From Galerina marginata (lineage: Eukaryota; Basidiomycota; Agaricomycetes; Agaricales; Galerinaceae): 64,000 nucleotides of DNA. The translations under genes were made by a program, and so were the position numbers. The stretch spans positions 1,240,001-1,304,000 of the forward strand of contig JAECYW010000006.1 of assembly GCA_023014335.1 (NCBI GenBank). The letters are read 5' to 3'. The notes beneath the pieces were generated by a model. It had not been told where the DNA came from. It saw only the letters and a program-made list of their open reading frames with translations, and searched no databases. Shown here in pieces: positions 50,491 to 61,968 of this stretch. Each line of letters opens with the position of its first letter. Within the stretch, counting starts at the first letter, position 1.

Positions 50491-51433
50491 ACCATGGAAT
50501 AGATTGCGCGTGGACGACGCTCAGCGACGATAAATTCTTGACCAAGATGGGTTTGCCTTTCTGGGCAACGATAACGTGGGTGCTTGGCAACGTGATGCCA
50601 AAAATTCAGATTTTTTCTTCGCTTTTATTTTATTTCTACAATCCTTTCTATGAGCTTTAAATTCGAGCCTGAGGCCTGAAGGACAGTGTGTTTCTTTCCC
50701 AAAATTTCTCCCCTCTATGTACACCCTTGTACACCTCGTTTTTGCAATATCCAACTTCCGGCGTCTTACATAAATGAGCGGACTGAATGATTGATCCGAC
50801 CCTCCGAAGTCATTGCGCGTGTTGCCATAAAATTTGGTTATAAATAAACTGCAAGGTACGGAGCAAAGGTATCAACTGACCACAAGTTCTGCACAACACT
50901 TCTGCGCCATAATTCCCTAGTTCATACAAGAGAAATTGGAGAATACTTCTCGGAAAACACCCTCTGAGTAATGAATGAACTGCAAAGTGGACATGGTAGC
51001 GCGTTATCCTTGAGGAGTTTTTAATTCTTCCAACGCAAAGCTGTGTTGTGTTTCGTCTCTTTCGTCTCTGGCATTCGGTAAATTTCCAGAGCATTCACAA
51101 GTCTCGCTTACCATTATAAAGCCTGCACTATTGGTCGCCGAAAGGAATAGGTAAACAACGCAACGAAGGGTGGTCAAGAAGTTCCTCAGAAAGCTGCAGC
51201 ACATACATAGCAATGATATCTCTCGAACTGCAATCGCCAGTCACATTTACGTTGTTGCGATCGCCTGCCGTATAGCGGAGAGGTACAGGTACCAAGACGG
51301 GCAAGTCAAGAAGGCCATTAAGTCCAGAAAATAATCTCCAAACCCATGCCAAAGTCAAAAACCAGGGTTCTAGGCAAGTAAAATCTTAATTTATTTTCTT
51401 CGTGTACATTAACATTGGTTCGACTTCCGGAAG
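50491..51433. other. Spacer between CCH1 promoter and BUD32 3' end
   Basis: About 940 bp. The left part should contain the CCH1 promoter and the right part the 3' flank of BUD32. I see no gene or repeat. Confidence 0.5.
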
Positions 51434-52723
51434 TTATCCAACCATGCTGCGTTTTCGGCCTCTTAAGCGAACTAAGACACGAGGTAAGAATTGTGATCAA
51501 AGGACATTGCGAGTACGTCGCAATGCAGCTATGCTTACCATCATCCAGCCGCCGGCGAAGAGCAGGCCATTCTTTGCCCATTTGTGCTCCATAAGCCGAA
51601 AGAACCGCAGAAAACATCGGCTCAGAGTCAGGATGCGTAGAGGCAAACGCCCGCTCCAGAACATAAAGATCAACAGCTTTGTCTTCGACGAGACTCGAGT
51701 GATACGACAGGCCAAAGTCAATAAGGACCTGATCTTTCTGTCAGTCTCCGAGAACACCGGGGTGAGCAATGGACCTACCAGTTCTGTCGCGACGTTGGAT
51801 TTCGTAGAATGGAAAGACGCTGGGTTACGGAGCATCATGTTTGAGGTGGTCAGATCTCCGTGGATTATGTCAACCAGGTGCATCTTGGCGATTTCAGTTC
51901 CAATGAGAGCCATCAGCGTGTCTAGGATCAATTCATGAGACCAGTAAAAGACAGAGGCAAAAAAACATACCGATCGATATTTTGAACATGTCCAAGGGGT
52001 TCCCATCCTCGGCCATGACATCGGCGTCCTCTTGATCATCGTCCTCTTGCGCACCGCTCGGAAGCAGACTCTTAACACTCATTCCCTCAATCCATTCTAT
52101 TCCCAACAAACCCTCGGCCGCATCCACCATCCGTACTCCAGGTACATTGACGCCGGATCTACGTAATGAAGAAAGCATTGGAGTTGAGCATGGTATGATA
52201 AGAAAGAATCAAAAGAAAGAAATTAAAGTCGAACTCACCGGAGACACTTCAAGAGCGCCCGCGCCTCGCCAGCGACACGAGATTTAGTCAGCGTGGCATC
52301 CAAAGTAGGATGTCGGTAATGCTTTTTGAATCGGTGCTTGAGGATTATCGGTGTAGCGCCGGGCGTCAGACTGCCTCTGTAGACTTTCTGTCGGGTTGAA
52401 TCAACCGCCGTAAGTTGGACAATATCCCCACTCGATAGAGGATCAGAGTGGACTTGCGGCTTCAGCTCCCTGAGAAATTAACTGTAAAGAAGAGAGAAGC
52501 TTTGCAGAAGCAGAAACAGAAGCCATCGCAGGAGAAACAAGGCAAGGAAGTGGAGTCGGAGGACAGCTGCCTTGAGGCTTGCTTTGTAGTTGTTAGGATC
52601 AGACCGTATCAGCGTTTCTCCGGCGCTTAGCTGCGAGTCAGTGTTCTTCCAGTATCCACCACCATCCGGCTCAATTTCTCCTTGTTTCGACCACAAAATG
52701 AGTGAATGTAAGTCTGTCAACAC
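51434..52723 (-). CDS. BUD32: Bud32/PRPK kinase of the KEOPS (EKC) complex
   Basis: Small atypical kinase/ATPase that supports threonylcarbamoylation of tRNA adenosine 37 in the KEOPS complex. The ATG at 52723 begins MLTDLHSLILWSKQG, matching the family N-terminus. Later exons give ILKHRFKKHYRHPTLDATLT (the Lys of the ATP site), AGEARALLKCLR, GIEWIEG, the catalytic loop IIHGDLTTSNMMLR, IDFGLS (DFG) and KAVDLYVLERAF. The last exon after the intron at about 51470-51530 reads VRLRGRKRSMVG, the conserved basic tail needed for KEOPS activity, ending at the TAA at 51434-51436. Catalytic Asp and Asn are present. The segment after KQG is not clearly the usual GAEA loop: an intron or insertion separates it from VYRG, so the model near 52450-52690 is unsure. 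The gene starts head-to-head with the small gene at 52876. Confidence 0.87.
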
Positions 52724-52875
52724 ATTTTAATATTGAATGGGTATTAGAATGTCCGTTAGCACCCTACGGAGCTGCTTCTTCAATTCCCCTGATTAAATCG
52801 CCAAGTTTGAGAGTTCCACGACCGGTCAGCTCCCATCATATGATGCTCCATATAGCATTCTAAATTAATTGATAG

Positions 52876-53346
52876 GTCGAGCTACCCCAGGATATACATC
52901 CCTTGCCAGAATCCGTCAACCCTTACGTGAGCACGGAATAAAAACCGCCAAACGCGTAACGGAACCTAACATCAGCATGTCTACAGTTCGTCTACCCATT
53001 CACGATCGAGCCACACACAATCACGCTTGAATCCTCGCGTCGAACAACCCTCGCCGCCCATACAGCGCGTCGCGAAGCTTACCTCCGTTCCCGCGATGAC
53101 GAGAGAGAACGCCGTAAACGCGAGGCTCTCAGGCGCATCGCGCCGGGGTTCGAGCCGCACGGAAGCCTTCTCGTACCGACGATGACGAAAGGCGGCTCAG
53201 GTCCCCAAGAGGCAGGAGCAGCCAACTTGAACGAGCACACGACCACCCATCAGCACACGCGATCCGTTATGGATGACCTTGTCGATCAGCTTGCCGCTTT
53301 GGAAGGATCATCGAGTAAGACGGATCCTTCACGTCCATTATCGTGA
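52876..53346 (+). CDS. Small charged protein, unrecognised (5' exon unresolved)
   Basis: Two exons, 52876-52926 and 52987-53346, join in frame over a 60-bp GT-AG intron that has a good branch sequence (CTAAC). The product starts VELPQDIHPLPESVNPYF, continues FTIEPHTITLESSRRTTLAA, then a strongly charged helix (RREAYLRSRDDERERRKREA) and RRIAPGFEPHG, and ends MDDLVDQLAALEGS before a short Ser-rich tail and the TGA at 53344-53346. No ATG lies in frame in the first exon, and a stop precedes it, so an upstream exon in 52724-52875 is required. The reading frame bias and intron support a real gene. I do not know the family. It shares a short divergent promoter with BUD32. Confidence 0.6.
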
Positions 53347-56083
53347 TGCTTTGTCTCTCGCACTGGACCTTGGCTGGGTCAGCTGAGCACGCCACATACA
53401 AACTACGCACCTCGAGAGGCTGTCGACTGTCGCTATCCACAGCATTGTCCAGCAAGACGTCCGTTGTACCATACTTACAGCATAATAATACCACTTCCTA
53501 GCCCGATAATTAACCCTCTCCCCATCAAGCTGCCTAATTATCTTATGTGCCGTAACAGACGGACTCCGGAGGCCCATCTTTAGCTCAACTCTCAGGAACA
53601 TTGTTTTCGTCGACACTCGTAATAGCTGCACATCCTGGCATCGACAAGGCGAGTCTGACTGCTTGCCCTGCCATAGGACCTAATTTTGGACAGACCTGTA
53701 TTAGACAAGCGGCGTCGCGCGCTAAGACCTTGACAGGCTTAGCTATGTACCGAGAAATGCGGGAAACGATTGCTGGGAACGCGGTGATACCGTCTTCGAA
53801 TCGATTTCGGAATCACACCTCAGAATAAGGGGCAGAGGTTACAAGTCCATGAGACTTGAGGTCCGTTGAAGGTCAGGCCGATTGAACTGTCCGAGAGTGC
53901 CCCTTGACTCGTTGACTGTGTGCGCTTTCCTCGTACTGACCCACATTAGAGCTCGCTAAACAAACGCGGTTCATTCTGTCAACCGTGATGCCTACCATAT
54001 CACCTACGACGACTTGCGGGCTCATGCGGGCAACTACGCTGTCTCAGCATCAAGTTTTACTAGACCCCGTCCGCTAGGGTAAACACGAGATTCTTCCGCT
54101 CGAACTCGGAATGTGTATTTCTGCTCACGCAACCATGTATCAGACAGAACGCCAAGCATCATCTATGGAATAGTTTATAGATGGGGCTGCAACTTGAAAC
54201 GGAGTTTGCGGAATTTTGTAAAGCAACCTCACCAGCTCCCTCATTTCGGTTATTTTAAACATATTCAGGTCGCTTTTTACTCCATCCAAAATGCTTTCCA
54301 CACGAGTAACCCAGGGGTCCTCCTTCGGTCATGCAGTTACAAGCGTACAGAATGCCGACGGACCTTGGTTCTTACCGCTCAACGTTGCAGTCACTATTTT
54401 CTCAATGCAGGCTTCCCCCTGCCCTATTGAAATTTCTTTTCTTTTGGGAAGTTCTAAACCTCGACGCCCAGTCTCTAGGTAATTTTAGATCTCACTTCTA
54501 TAATTGCGTGTCCGTGGTAAACTTAAAACTGCGATTATAATGAAATTCTGCCTGAGGATGATGTCACCCAGCAATGCTATGGGAGCCTTGAGGGTATATT
54601 TGGCGAAGTGATCTCCGGGTTGGCCACTTTGCCAGAAAAGGCAAAACGGCAATCTAATAGCTCATAGGTACCCCATTAAGATCTTAGTGGTTTATCCGTG
54701 CAGCTGAGGTGGGCGAGCATAGGCGAGCAGCAGCAAATATTTCTGCAGGGCGTGGACCGCGGACCGGGCTTCCCGTCATCCTCGGCCACCTGTTGGACAT
54801 CTGGCCAAAGAAAGTTCGCGGGCGCTCATTCCCAGAGGTCATTTCTCACCCAATGACGTCGAGCGGCTTAGAAGCCAACAGTTCCGAAATATAGTACAAG
54901 ATAAGGATTTGAGGTTTAGATCAAGACGCAATCAACGGTACGGCGTTTACCCTTTCATCCCAAAGTATCACCTTTCATCCCAAAGTATCACCTTTCATCC
55001 TAAATTATCAACAGTCCCAGAGTCCATGGGACCTATCACGCTTGCTGTTTCGAGCGTTCGGGGAAACCGTCTTTCCAGTATGCAGATCCTCTAATATAGA
55101 GGAATACTACACTGAGAGAGAACAATGCGAGCAATTGAACTGTGGAAGCACGATCAAGAGCTAATTGTCAACAGAGAGGACTCCCTATTTCCGCGCGAGC
55201 TTATCCGCATCGGGATTTTTGCTTCTCATGTTCTTGAATACAGTGAAAGGAGTTCGCTTCCCACTACTGTCCAACGAATCTCTCATGAAGAACGATGAGG
55301 TCGAAATATGGGTATATCACCTCTGCGCCACGGGCACATGAAGCCACGGCATCGGGACAAGGCTCACAAGGTGAAGCAAAGTCTAGTAGACATTTGCGCA
55401 GCCAAAAGGCTAGTACGGAGAGTCTTGAGGTCTAGATTCATGAACAGGGGTTGACCGATTTTGCTGGAGAATGGAAAGAGAGAAACACGCCGTGAAATGT
55501 TGGCGAATGGGGCTCCACAGTGCTATAAAAATTTAAGCCGGTTTGGGTTTATTTCGGGTGGCAGTTGGGATCTAAGGCCAAAATCGACGCCGTTCGTGAG
55601 ACCAGCAAAAGACAGACCCCAGTTCGCAGCAGGAGTTCCTAGTACCGTATATTCAACTGAGACAACGACGACCCGGAGATGTTTTCTCCGTCTTCAAAAG
55701 TCTTCGAAGTCGCAGTACGAAGTAAGCATGCAGTCCATGCGAAGACCCTTCGGGTCCGTAAAAACAACTGCTCATGTTGCAAAATGAGGTACCAGAGAGC
55801 ATCTTTGATGAGAATATCAGAGGAAGGATCTCGGTGGTCGTAATGGACCGATGTTTGTGGCTATTTGGTGTTGTTCGAGCGGACGTGATGGGAGATTTTC
55901 CTGGGACGACGAGGTGCCAATGGACGTGGGGCGTGATCGTATCGGTTATTCATATTTATTCCACTGGGGAGCGAGCATGCTGCAAGGGCGTATCCGAAGG
56001 TTTTCCTGGGCTTTAAAGTGAAGCGCCATCGGTATAAGACTAACGACTTCCCAACGGTTCGACTTCCCCCTCGTCCCTTCTTC
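53347..56083. other. Gene-poor 2.7-kb region with a short tandem repeat
   Basis: Minus-strand frames at 53338-53631 and about 53590-53820 look coding-like in composition but cannot be joined into a start-to-stop gene and match no family I know. They may be a decayed gene or mobile element. From 53830 to 56083 I see only short frames and one tandem repeat listed separately. Confidence 0.4.
54951..55010. repeat. Three tandem copies of a 20-bp unit
   Basis: The unit CCTTTCATCCCAAAGTATCA occurs at 54951-54970 and 54971-54990 exactly, and at 54991-55010 with two changes. No further copies flank it. Confidence 0.9.
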
Positions 56084-58415
56084 ATGAATCCTGCTAATTA
56101 TCGCGCTAGACTGCTACGTGACCTGTTCCATTTATTTGTGGTGCCTGTCTCCGTTCTCTCTGCTCTATTATGGCACTTCAACTATAGGCTTGGACTTCTT
56201 TCGCTTCCTACTCATCTTGGTTTCATTCTACTCTGGGCAACAGTCAAAGGCGCGTATTTAGAGAGGTGGCAAACCAATGAAGCGAAATCCCTCGGTGCTA
56301 AAAGGATACCATGCGTCGTGGGGGAGTGGCCAGGAAATATCGACATTCTTTTCAAAATGATGAACGCCTTCAAGACGAGTTACGTGCTGGATGTATATGC
56401 CCAATTCTTTGAAGAATATCAATGCACGACACTGAACCTCAGAATTCTATGGCGAGACAACGTGGGTCTTTTTCACTAGCGTGTGTCTAGGCTTAGAAGC
56501 CGAATGGCTGTGTAGAAGCACAGCTTCACAGCTTCGAGCATTTTCTGACACCTCGACACAACACTTGACGACTTCTGACGTTTGACAATCATCTCAGATC
56601 ATATCCATGGATCAAGAACATATGAAATTTGTTGTAGCAACTGGCTTCCACCGATTTTGGAGGGGCTTTTCGCAAAAGGAACGAATGTAATTTTTTAAAC
56701 CTTACGCGGTAGTGAAGTTTCTGATCGTCGACCTAGGGAGCTATTTCTCGGCAATGGGATATTTAACAGAGATGACGAGGTAAGAGATGCATTATATTGC
56801 ATAGTTTTGAAATGACATCTCTCCTCCAAGGTGTGGAAAATGGTGGGCACGAGAGTTTCGAGGATGCGTAATTTTTGTCTAACATAAAGCAGCATCGTGC
56901 TATGACAAGGCCATTCTTTGCTCGAGAGCGGATATCGGATTTTGATACATTTGAACGACATTGCGGACAGACTCTGTCCATCCTCTCGTCGTTGGACTCT
57001 ACAGACACAGCGTGCGATGCTCAAGATCTATACGGACGTTTTACTCTTGATGCATCGTCTGAGTTCTTGTTCGGCAAGAATTTAGAAACGCTATCTGCGT
57101 CGCTACCAATTCCCGGAAAAACTCAGATGGGCCCAAAAGGTTCCGCGACAGAAGATGCATGGGGGTCGTTTGCGAAGGCTTTCGAAATGGCTCAGGTAAA
57201 TATCACGGCTCGGGGACGTCTCGGTTCAATCTGGCCCCTTTTTGAGCTGTTCAAAGACAAGAACGAGGAGCACTGCAAAGCGATCAAGCTGTGGCTTGAT
57301 CCCCTGGTCCGGAGGGCTTTGGATGATAAGCGCAGGTTAGACCAAGCTGGAATTTCGACACCAATTGCAGATAAGAATTTTATGGAGCACCTTGCAGAAA
57401 GCACGGATGGTGAGGTGCCATCGACGTCTCCACACATTATAATTAATTTGTACTCATCTTAGACCCCATCCTCATACGCGATCAACTACTAAGCATGCTA
57501 TTAGCATCTCGCGACACAGTTTGTTTTCTCGGCGTTTATGAAAATATTTTTGCTGAAGTGATTCTTCGCTAGACCGCCTGCGTCTTGACATATATTACAT
57601 ATTTCCTGGCTATACATCCCGATGTCACAAAGAAGTTACGCGCCGAAGTGCTTGAACACTGCGGGCCTTCCTCACCTCCGACATTTGGACAGTTTAGAGA
57701 AATGAAATACAGTACGTGGAGAATATTCTCAGAATCGCTTTCATTCACAGGGCATCACAGTGCGTGCCGTTATTAATGAAACGCTTCGCATCTTCCCTCC
57801 ATTGCCGCTCAATGTACGGGAAAGTCGATCAACTTCGTGCGTCTTACCGCCCTCGGATAAAACATACGCCTCAGATCAGCAGCCACTATACATGCCGGCG
57901 AAGAGCACTATACTTTACCTTCCTATGCTGATTCAACGTAATCCAGCCCTTTGGGGAGACGATGCGGATGAATTTGATCCAGAGCGTTGGATCGACCCAG
58001 ACCGTCTCGCCAAGTACGTCGCGAATCCTACAATGTTCACACCCTTCAGCGCTGGACCTCGGATAGTAAGTCCTTTCGCCGTTGCTAGCGCCGCTTTATC
58101 TCAATTTAATCAACGTAAAGTGCATTGGTCAAAACTACGCCTACAACGAGATGTCCTATTTCCTCGTACGCATGTTGCAGCAGTTCGACCGGTTTACTCT
58201 CGCGTCCGAATTTCAGCCTCAGGGCTCTACACCACCACCTGAGTGGAAACAGCGGAGAGGCCGCCAATCGTTTGAGAAGATCTGGCCAAGTGCTGCCTTG
58301 ACTTTGTATGTAAAGGCAAGTACATTCACGAAAATACTGTGATAGTACCACGGCATTAATAACCGTTGTTCAACAGGGTGGATTGTGGGTGCGGTTCCAC
58401 AAAGCGCGGTCATAA
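56084..58415 (+). CDS. Cytochrome P450, CYP63-like
   Basis: Haem monooxygenase anchored in the endoplasmic reticulum, likely acting on alkanes, fatty acids or aromatic compounds as in the CYP63 family. Starts at the ATG at 56084 (MNPANYRARLLRDLFHLFVV, membrane anchor). Exons include 56084-56461, 56598-56686, 56737-56779, the 12-bp micro-exon 56831-56842 (VWKM) and the exon from 56893. Landmarks: LGNGIFNRDDE, MTRPFFARERI, the I-helix LLASRDTTA (joined over an intron starting GTTTGT), the ExxR motif in RAVINETLRIFPPLP, PERW, and the haem loop FSAGPRICIGQNYAYNE joined across an intron, with the Cys ligand present. The last intron (58316-58376) starts with GC. The end is GGLWVRFHKARS and the TAA at 58413-58415. 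The first intron, 136 bp, is long. All key residues are present, so the gene seems functional although its frame looks broken when introns are ignored. Confidence 0.9.
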
Positions 58416-58607
58416 CTCGACTTGTATTTAAATTAATACTCCTTTTCTTGCATCATCCCATCTAACCCTCATAGACTTTGCTAAAATTATTCAGCATCAT
58501 CGATTTAGTTTGTAGAGTCCATGCATAAGCCTGCCTTCGAATCAAACCAAGTTCGCGGTAATCATCTTTTCCCGTAATAGTGTCCGAACATATACTTCTC
58601 GTTACGG

Positions 58608-58679
58608 ACACTGATGGTGAAGCGGTTATCATGCTTGCCTTCCAAGCAAGCGGCAGGGGTTCGACTCCCCTTCAGTGTA
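58608..58679 (+). tRNA. tRNA-Gly (anticodon UCC)
   Basis: A complete 72-base cloverleaf without intron. Acceptor stem ACACTGA/TCAGTGT, D arm with AGCGGTTA, anticodon stem CTTGC/GCAAG enclosing loop CTTCCAA (anticodon TCC), four-base variable loop and T arm AGGGG-TTCGACT-CCCCT. The T-run TTTTT just after the gene (58680-58684) fits a Pol III terminator. Confidence 0.95.
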
Positions 58680-58872
58680 TTTTTGCGTCTTATTTTCTGT
58701 GTATCCGCAGCTCAAGTAACCCCTGTTGTTTTGCCCTCCGGTCTTACTGCTTATCCACATATAGACACGTTGCTCCCATATTGGGACCTTGTCGACCCTC
58801 CTCCTCTTCTCACAATTGTCAGGTGAACCTGCCCGGAGAATCAAACTTGTAATCATTATTTGGTTCTTAAAG

Positions 58873-60308
58873 TTAAAAAATCGTCCACTGTAAGTCGGAA
58901 TTACCGAATAATACTTTACCATATAAGTCAAGATTAATGGAATTTGAGGCTGAGAGGAGTGGAAGAACTTCTACGGCAGAATGGCCTTCGAATATTTGTT
59001 TGAAACCTTGGGCAACTTGACCCTCAGGGAAGGGTTGAGAATAGAGGAGAGTAATCTGGATAGATACATTGTGGAGGAATGAAAGTTTTGAGTGGTGGCA
59101 GGCATTGTCCAGCTGCGACCATCCTTTTTCCGGTACGAAAAGATCCTCGGTAATTGCTTGAGGCCTACCGTGATCTAGGTACCAGAACAGAATTATCTCG
59201 ACATTTCGAAGTTTGATTTCCTGTTGCGACGCAGTGAGAAAATGCGCAATACGCAGTAATTCTTTGAAACCATGGTAGTTCACAGCAGACTCTGAGATTT
59301 TAATGGTCTGCAAGCGAGGAAGATCGTCTATGGTGACTGACTGAAAGTGGTCGTCGATATGATTTGCTATTTTCGAGTTAGAGTAGTCCATGTCCAGTAC
59401 CAACTGAACTCACCGAACCCATTTCTTATGGAAAGGTGTTCCAAAGTTCTTGAGGCATCTTTAACCATATCCCAATATATCTCGTTGTTTTGGTAAGGAT
59501 GGTAGTATATCATTTCGAGAACCAGTCTTCGCAATTGCCAGAACATCCCTGTTGCCCGCATACTTGTAAGACACGACAAATTCCTACAGGCCACCCGGAG
59601 CTCGTCCAATCTGTGAACCAGTCCCGTTCGCGTTGCAGCTGTGTGGTGTATGGTATTCCCCGGGGCGGTTTGACCGACGTCATCATTAACAAAGCTTTTC
59701 ATCAGGGAGAGAACCTTCAGGTGGTCGAAGTTGGTAATAAAGTCGGTAGGGATGTTATTAATAAGATGGAAAACAAGGGACTCGAGGAAAGGGGCTGTTC
59801 GATGAAGGTTCGAGAATGCTGATTTGGTAGGATCGTCGATATAATTCCATTCAAGGGGCATATCGTATCCTCCACCCAAAATTCCTTCACCATTCGAATG
59901 AAGAGAAAAGCCACGAAGATCGTGCAATACCCCTAAAACGTGAGGGAGGTGGATATCGCGCATGGTGAATGATTCAACATCTGTAATTGAGTCGTCGGAA
60001 GGGCGAAGGGACTCCTGAGGATTATCGGCACATTGAATCCGGAATTCCTGTATTTCTCGCCTGATAGTTGGATTCACTTCTAAGACGTGGCGCAACTTCT
60101 TGAGGGTCGGAGATTCCAGTTCATTGTGAAGAACAACCACAGTTGTGGACCGGAATCGCAACTTCCGACATAAAAAGTAAAATGACCTGGAAACCAATGA
60201 ACAAGATTGTAAATCAGGCGATGATTGCCGAAGATTCTGGTCTTCTTGAAAGCTGAGTTCTTCGATAAAGCGATCGATGAGCTCTTGCGGAAGTGCTGCT
60301 GGAGACAT
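58873..60308 (-). CDS. F-box protein with leucine-rich C-terminal part
   Basis: Substrate adaptor of an SCF ubiquitin ligase by its N-terminal F-box: MSPAALPQELIDRFIEEL, then LQSCSLVSRSFYFLCRKLRF. The rest has the irregular leucine-rich or WHxF-like pattern common in the expanded F-box families of mushrooms (FSNLHRTAPFLESLVFHL, LRRLVLEMIYYHPYQ). Two exons join by a 48-bp intron (about 59365-59412; NGF ends the first, ANHIDDHF begins the second) and the gene stops at the TAA at 58873-58875. I chose the ATG at 60308 next to the F-box; another in-frame ATG lies at 60365 and would add 19 residues. The promoter side is occupied by a MITE-like element starting 77 bp upstream of 60308. Target unknown. 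Confidence 0.82.
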
Positions 60309-60384
60309 GGCTGGTCGTCTAAAGCAAGAGTTCGATTGTCGTCTGTTGATAGGATTAGAATACATATGTAAAGCAAGAAATGAT

Positions 60385-60770
60385 TAGGGTGTTTCACGGT
60401 AGCCCAACTTGAGCCCAACTTCGCCTCCAACTTTGGTCCCAACTTGGGCCCCAATTTGAGGACAAGTTGCAAAACTCGAAATTTCCGTTGGCCTTGGGTG
60501 TTTCACGGTAGAGTTGGCCAACTTACCTACGAACCCGTTGCCAACCTGACTATTTGCTGATGGGGCTGCCTTTTATGGAAGGTATGGAAGTTGGAAATTC
60601 GAGTTGGGAGCAAAGTTGGGCATCAAGTTGGGATGCGAATCGTGCTCCGGAGCACGACTCGCATCCCAACTTGCGAAGTCGGCCCAACTTTGCCTTTCCA
60701 ACTTGACCAAAGTTGGGATCCAAGTTGGAACCCAAGTTGGGGCAAAGTTGCCCTACCGTGAAACACCCTA
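60385..60770. mobile_element. MITE-like element with terminal inverted repeats
   Basis: A 386-bp non-coding element. Its ends are TAGGGTGTTTCACGGTAG at the left and the reverse complement at the right (an 18-bp perfect inverted repeat). It is flanked by the direct repeat ATGAT (60380-60384 and 60771-60775), a 5-bp target duplication. Inside are many degenerate copies of CCCAACTTG in both orientations, a near-perfect 50-bp palindrome (listed separately) and an additional internal copy of the terminal sequence at 60496-60511. No transposase frame fits in it, so it must depend on an enzyme elsewhere. It lies immediately upstream of the F-box gene. Confidence 0.88.
60624..60673. repeat. 50-bp palindrome inside the MITE-like element
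   Basis: The left arm CAAGTTGGGATGCGAATCGT (first part) ending CTCC is mirrored by GGAGCACGACTCGCATCC and CAACTTG on the right. Arms are 25 bp with one mismatch and no spacer, centred between 60648 and 60649. Confidence 0.9.
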
Positions 60771-60775
60771 ATGAT

Positions 60776-61968
60776 CAGTGATCCCACGCTACTTCAACTC
60801 CAACTCGCATGACTGTACCAGTTTTCCTCCCATTACCAGAAGGTTTTTGCAAGAAAGGACGGAAAGCGTATGCCCAGTAGACTCCGTTGATATAGTCTCC
60901 GTCGTAATCGGGCTATCAGATTCAAAGGCGCTTCAAAGGCACTTGTACTGGGATTGCTCTTCATCTGCCAGTGTGGCGGGGCTTCATCGTCGTCATTCTG
61001 GCATCCCTGGCATTAAGATGTCGGACCTTCAAACAGAAGGTGGCTAACTGGTATATTAGGGACATCTACGCGGACTACTTTCGATACTTGCGCTATCCGT
61101 GGCTTGCCAAAGATATATAAAAAAGAAGGAAATTGGGGGGCAAGTTTCCCGGCTAGAACATTTTCCTTTATGTAAGTCCTTAGGTCCTCGTGAAATTACT
61201 TGGATATAGAGTGCAATTTGACTGGAAGAAGGCGTTTAAAACTGCAGAACGCCCTTCAAAATTTGACCCACCTGCCCATTCGAATTTGGGTAACCCACTC
61301 CAGTCCAGATTCTGGCGTTTTCTACCGGTTCAGAAGGCGCCGAGGTTTCTTGACTGCAACACTTGCAAAAAATCGGCCCAAAGACAGGAGTTTCGACTTG
61401 AGCGCTTGAGCCCTCGTCAGAGTCAATCTTGAAAATGATCCAAAAAGCTTGCAGTCGGCGAGTTTTCCGTACAGGACTTTTCAAAAATTCGAAACATAGA
61501 TTTTACGGTGCAAAACGACGGCTTCGAATTCTTACAGCCAACCTGAGAATCATCCCTCCATGGTTCCCGACATGCAAGACTTCGATAAGGAAAATTTCTA
61601 GCAGCTGGCGTGTAGGGCTTTCGACCGATGTATTAGTATGCCTTTCCGAACGCCCCACCTTAGATCTCGCTACGAGGCAGCGAAACGTACTGAAGGCATT
61701 GTCTTAGTATAAACCTCGGAAAATTTTAGCCCGTCGTGAGCCTGTCGAGCCTCAGGCCTCAGGTTTCATGATGGTAAATCCTCTACCATGCATCACTGGT
61801 CATCGCGATCACTCACCGCAACCAGAACAGGCCCGCAGTGTCGATGTACTGTCATTCGAACTAGTTGTTGCATCGAGAAAGACCTCCAAACTGGTTACCA
61901 CACCGCCAAGTATTCGACCTGATGCAGCGGCACACGTGCATCGAGTAATAATTTCATCGTTCTCGAGA
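60776..61968. other. Spacer between MITE-like element and precursor-peptide gene
   Basis: About 1.2 kb. Short frames on both strands lack domains or plausible starts. I see no gene, RNA or further repeat that I can support. Confidence 0.45.

Noticed and set aside
54951..55010. CRISPR-like array
   Set aside because: The three 20-bp units are directly adjacent without spacers, and this is a eukaryotic genome.
56018..56083. P450 start 66 bp further upstream
   Set aside because: The frame is open there but its first codon is GTG; the ATG at 56084 starts a normal membrane anchor.
56462..58376. P450 as a broken gene
   Set aside because: Removing short introns, including one GC-AG, restores the ExxR motif, I-helix and complete haem loop without any frameshift.
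60385..60402. Telomere-like repeat at TTAGGG
   Set aside because: Only one unit occurs at each end and it belongs to the inverted terminus of the MITE-like element.
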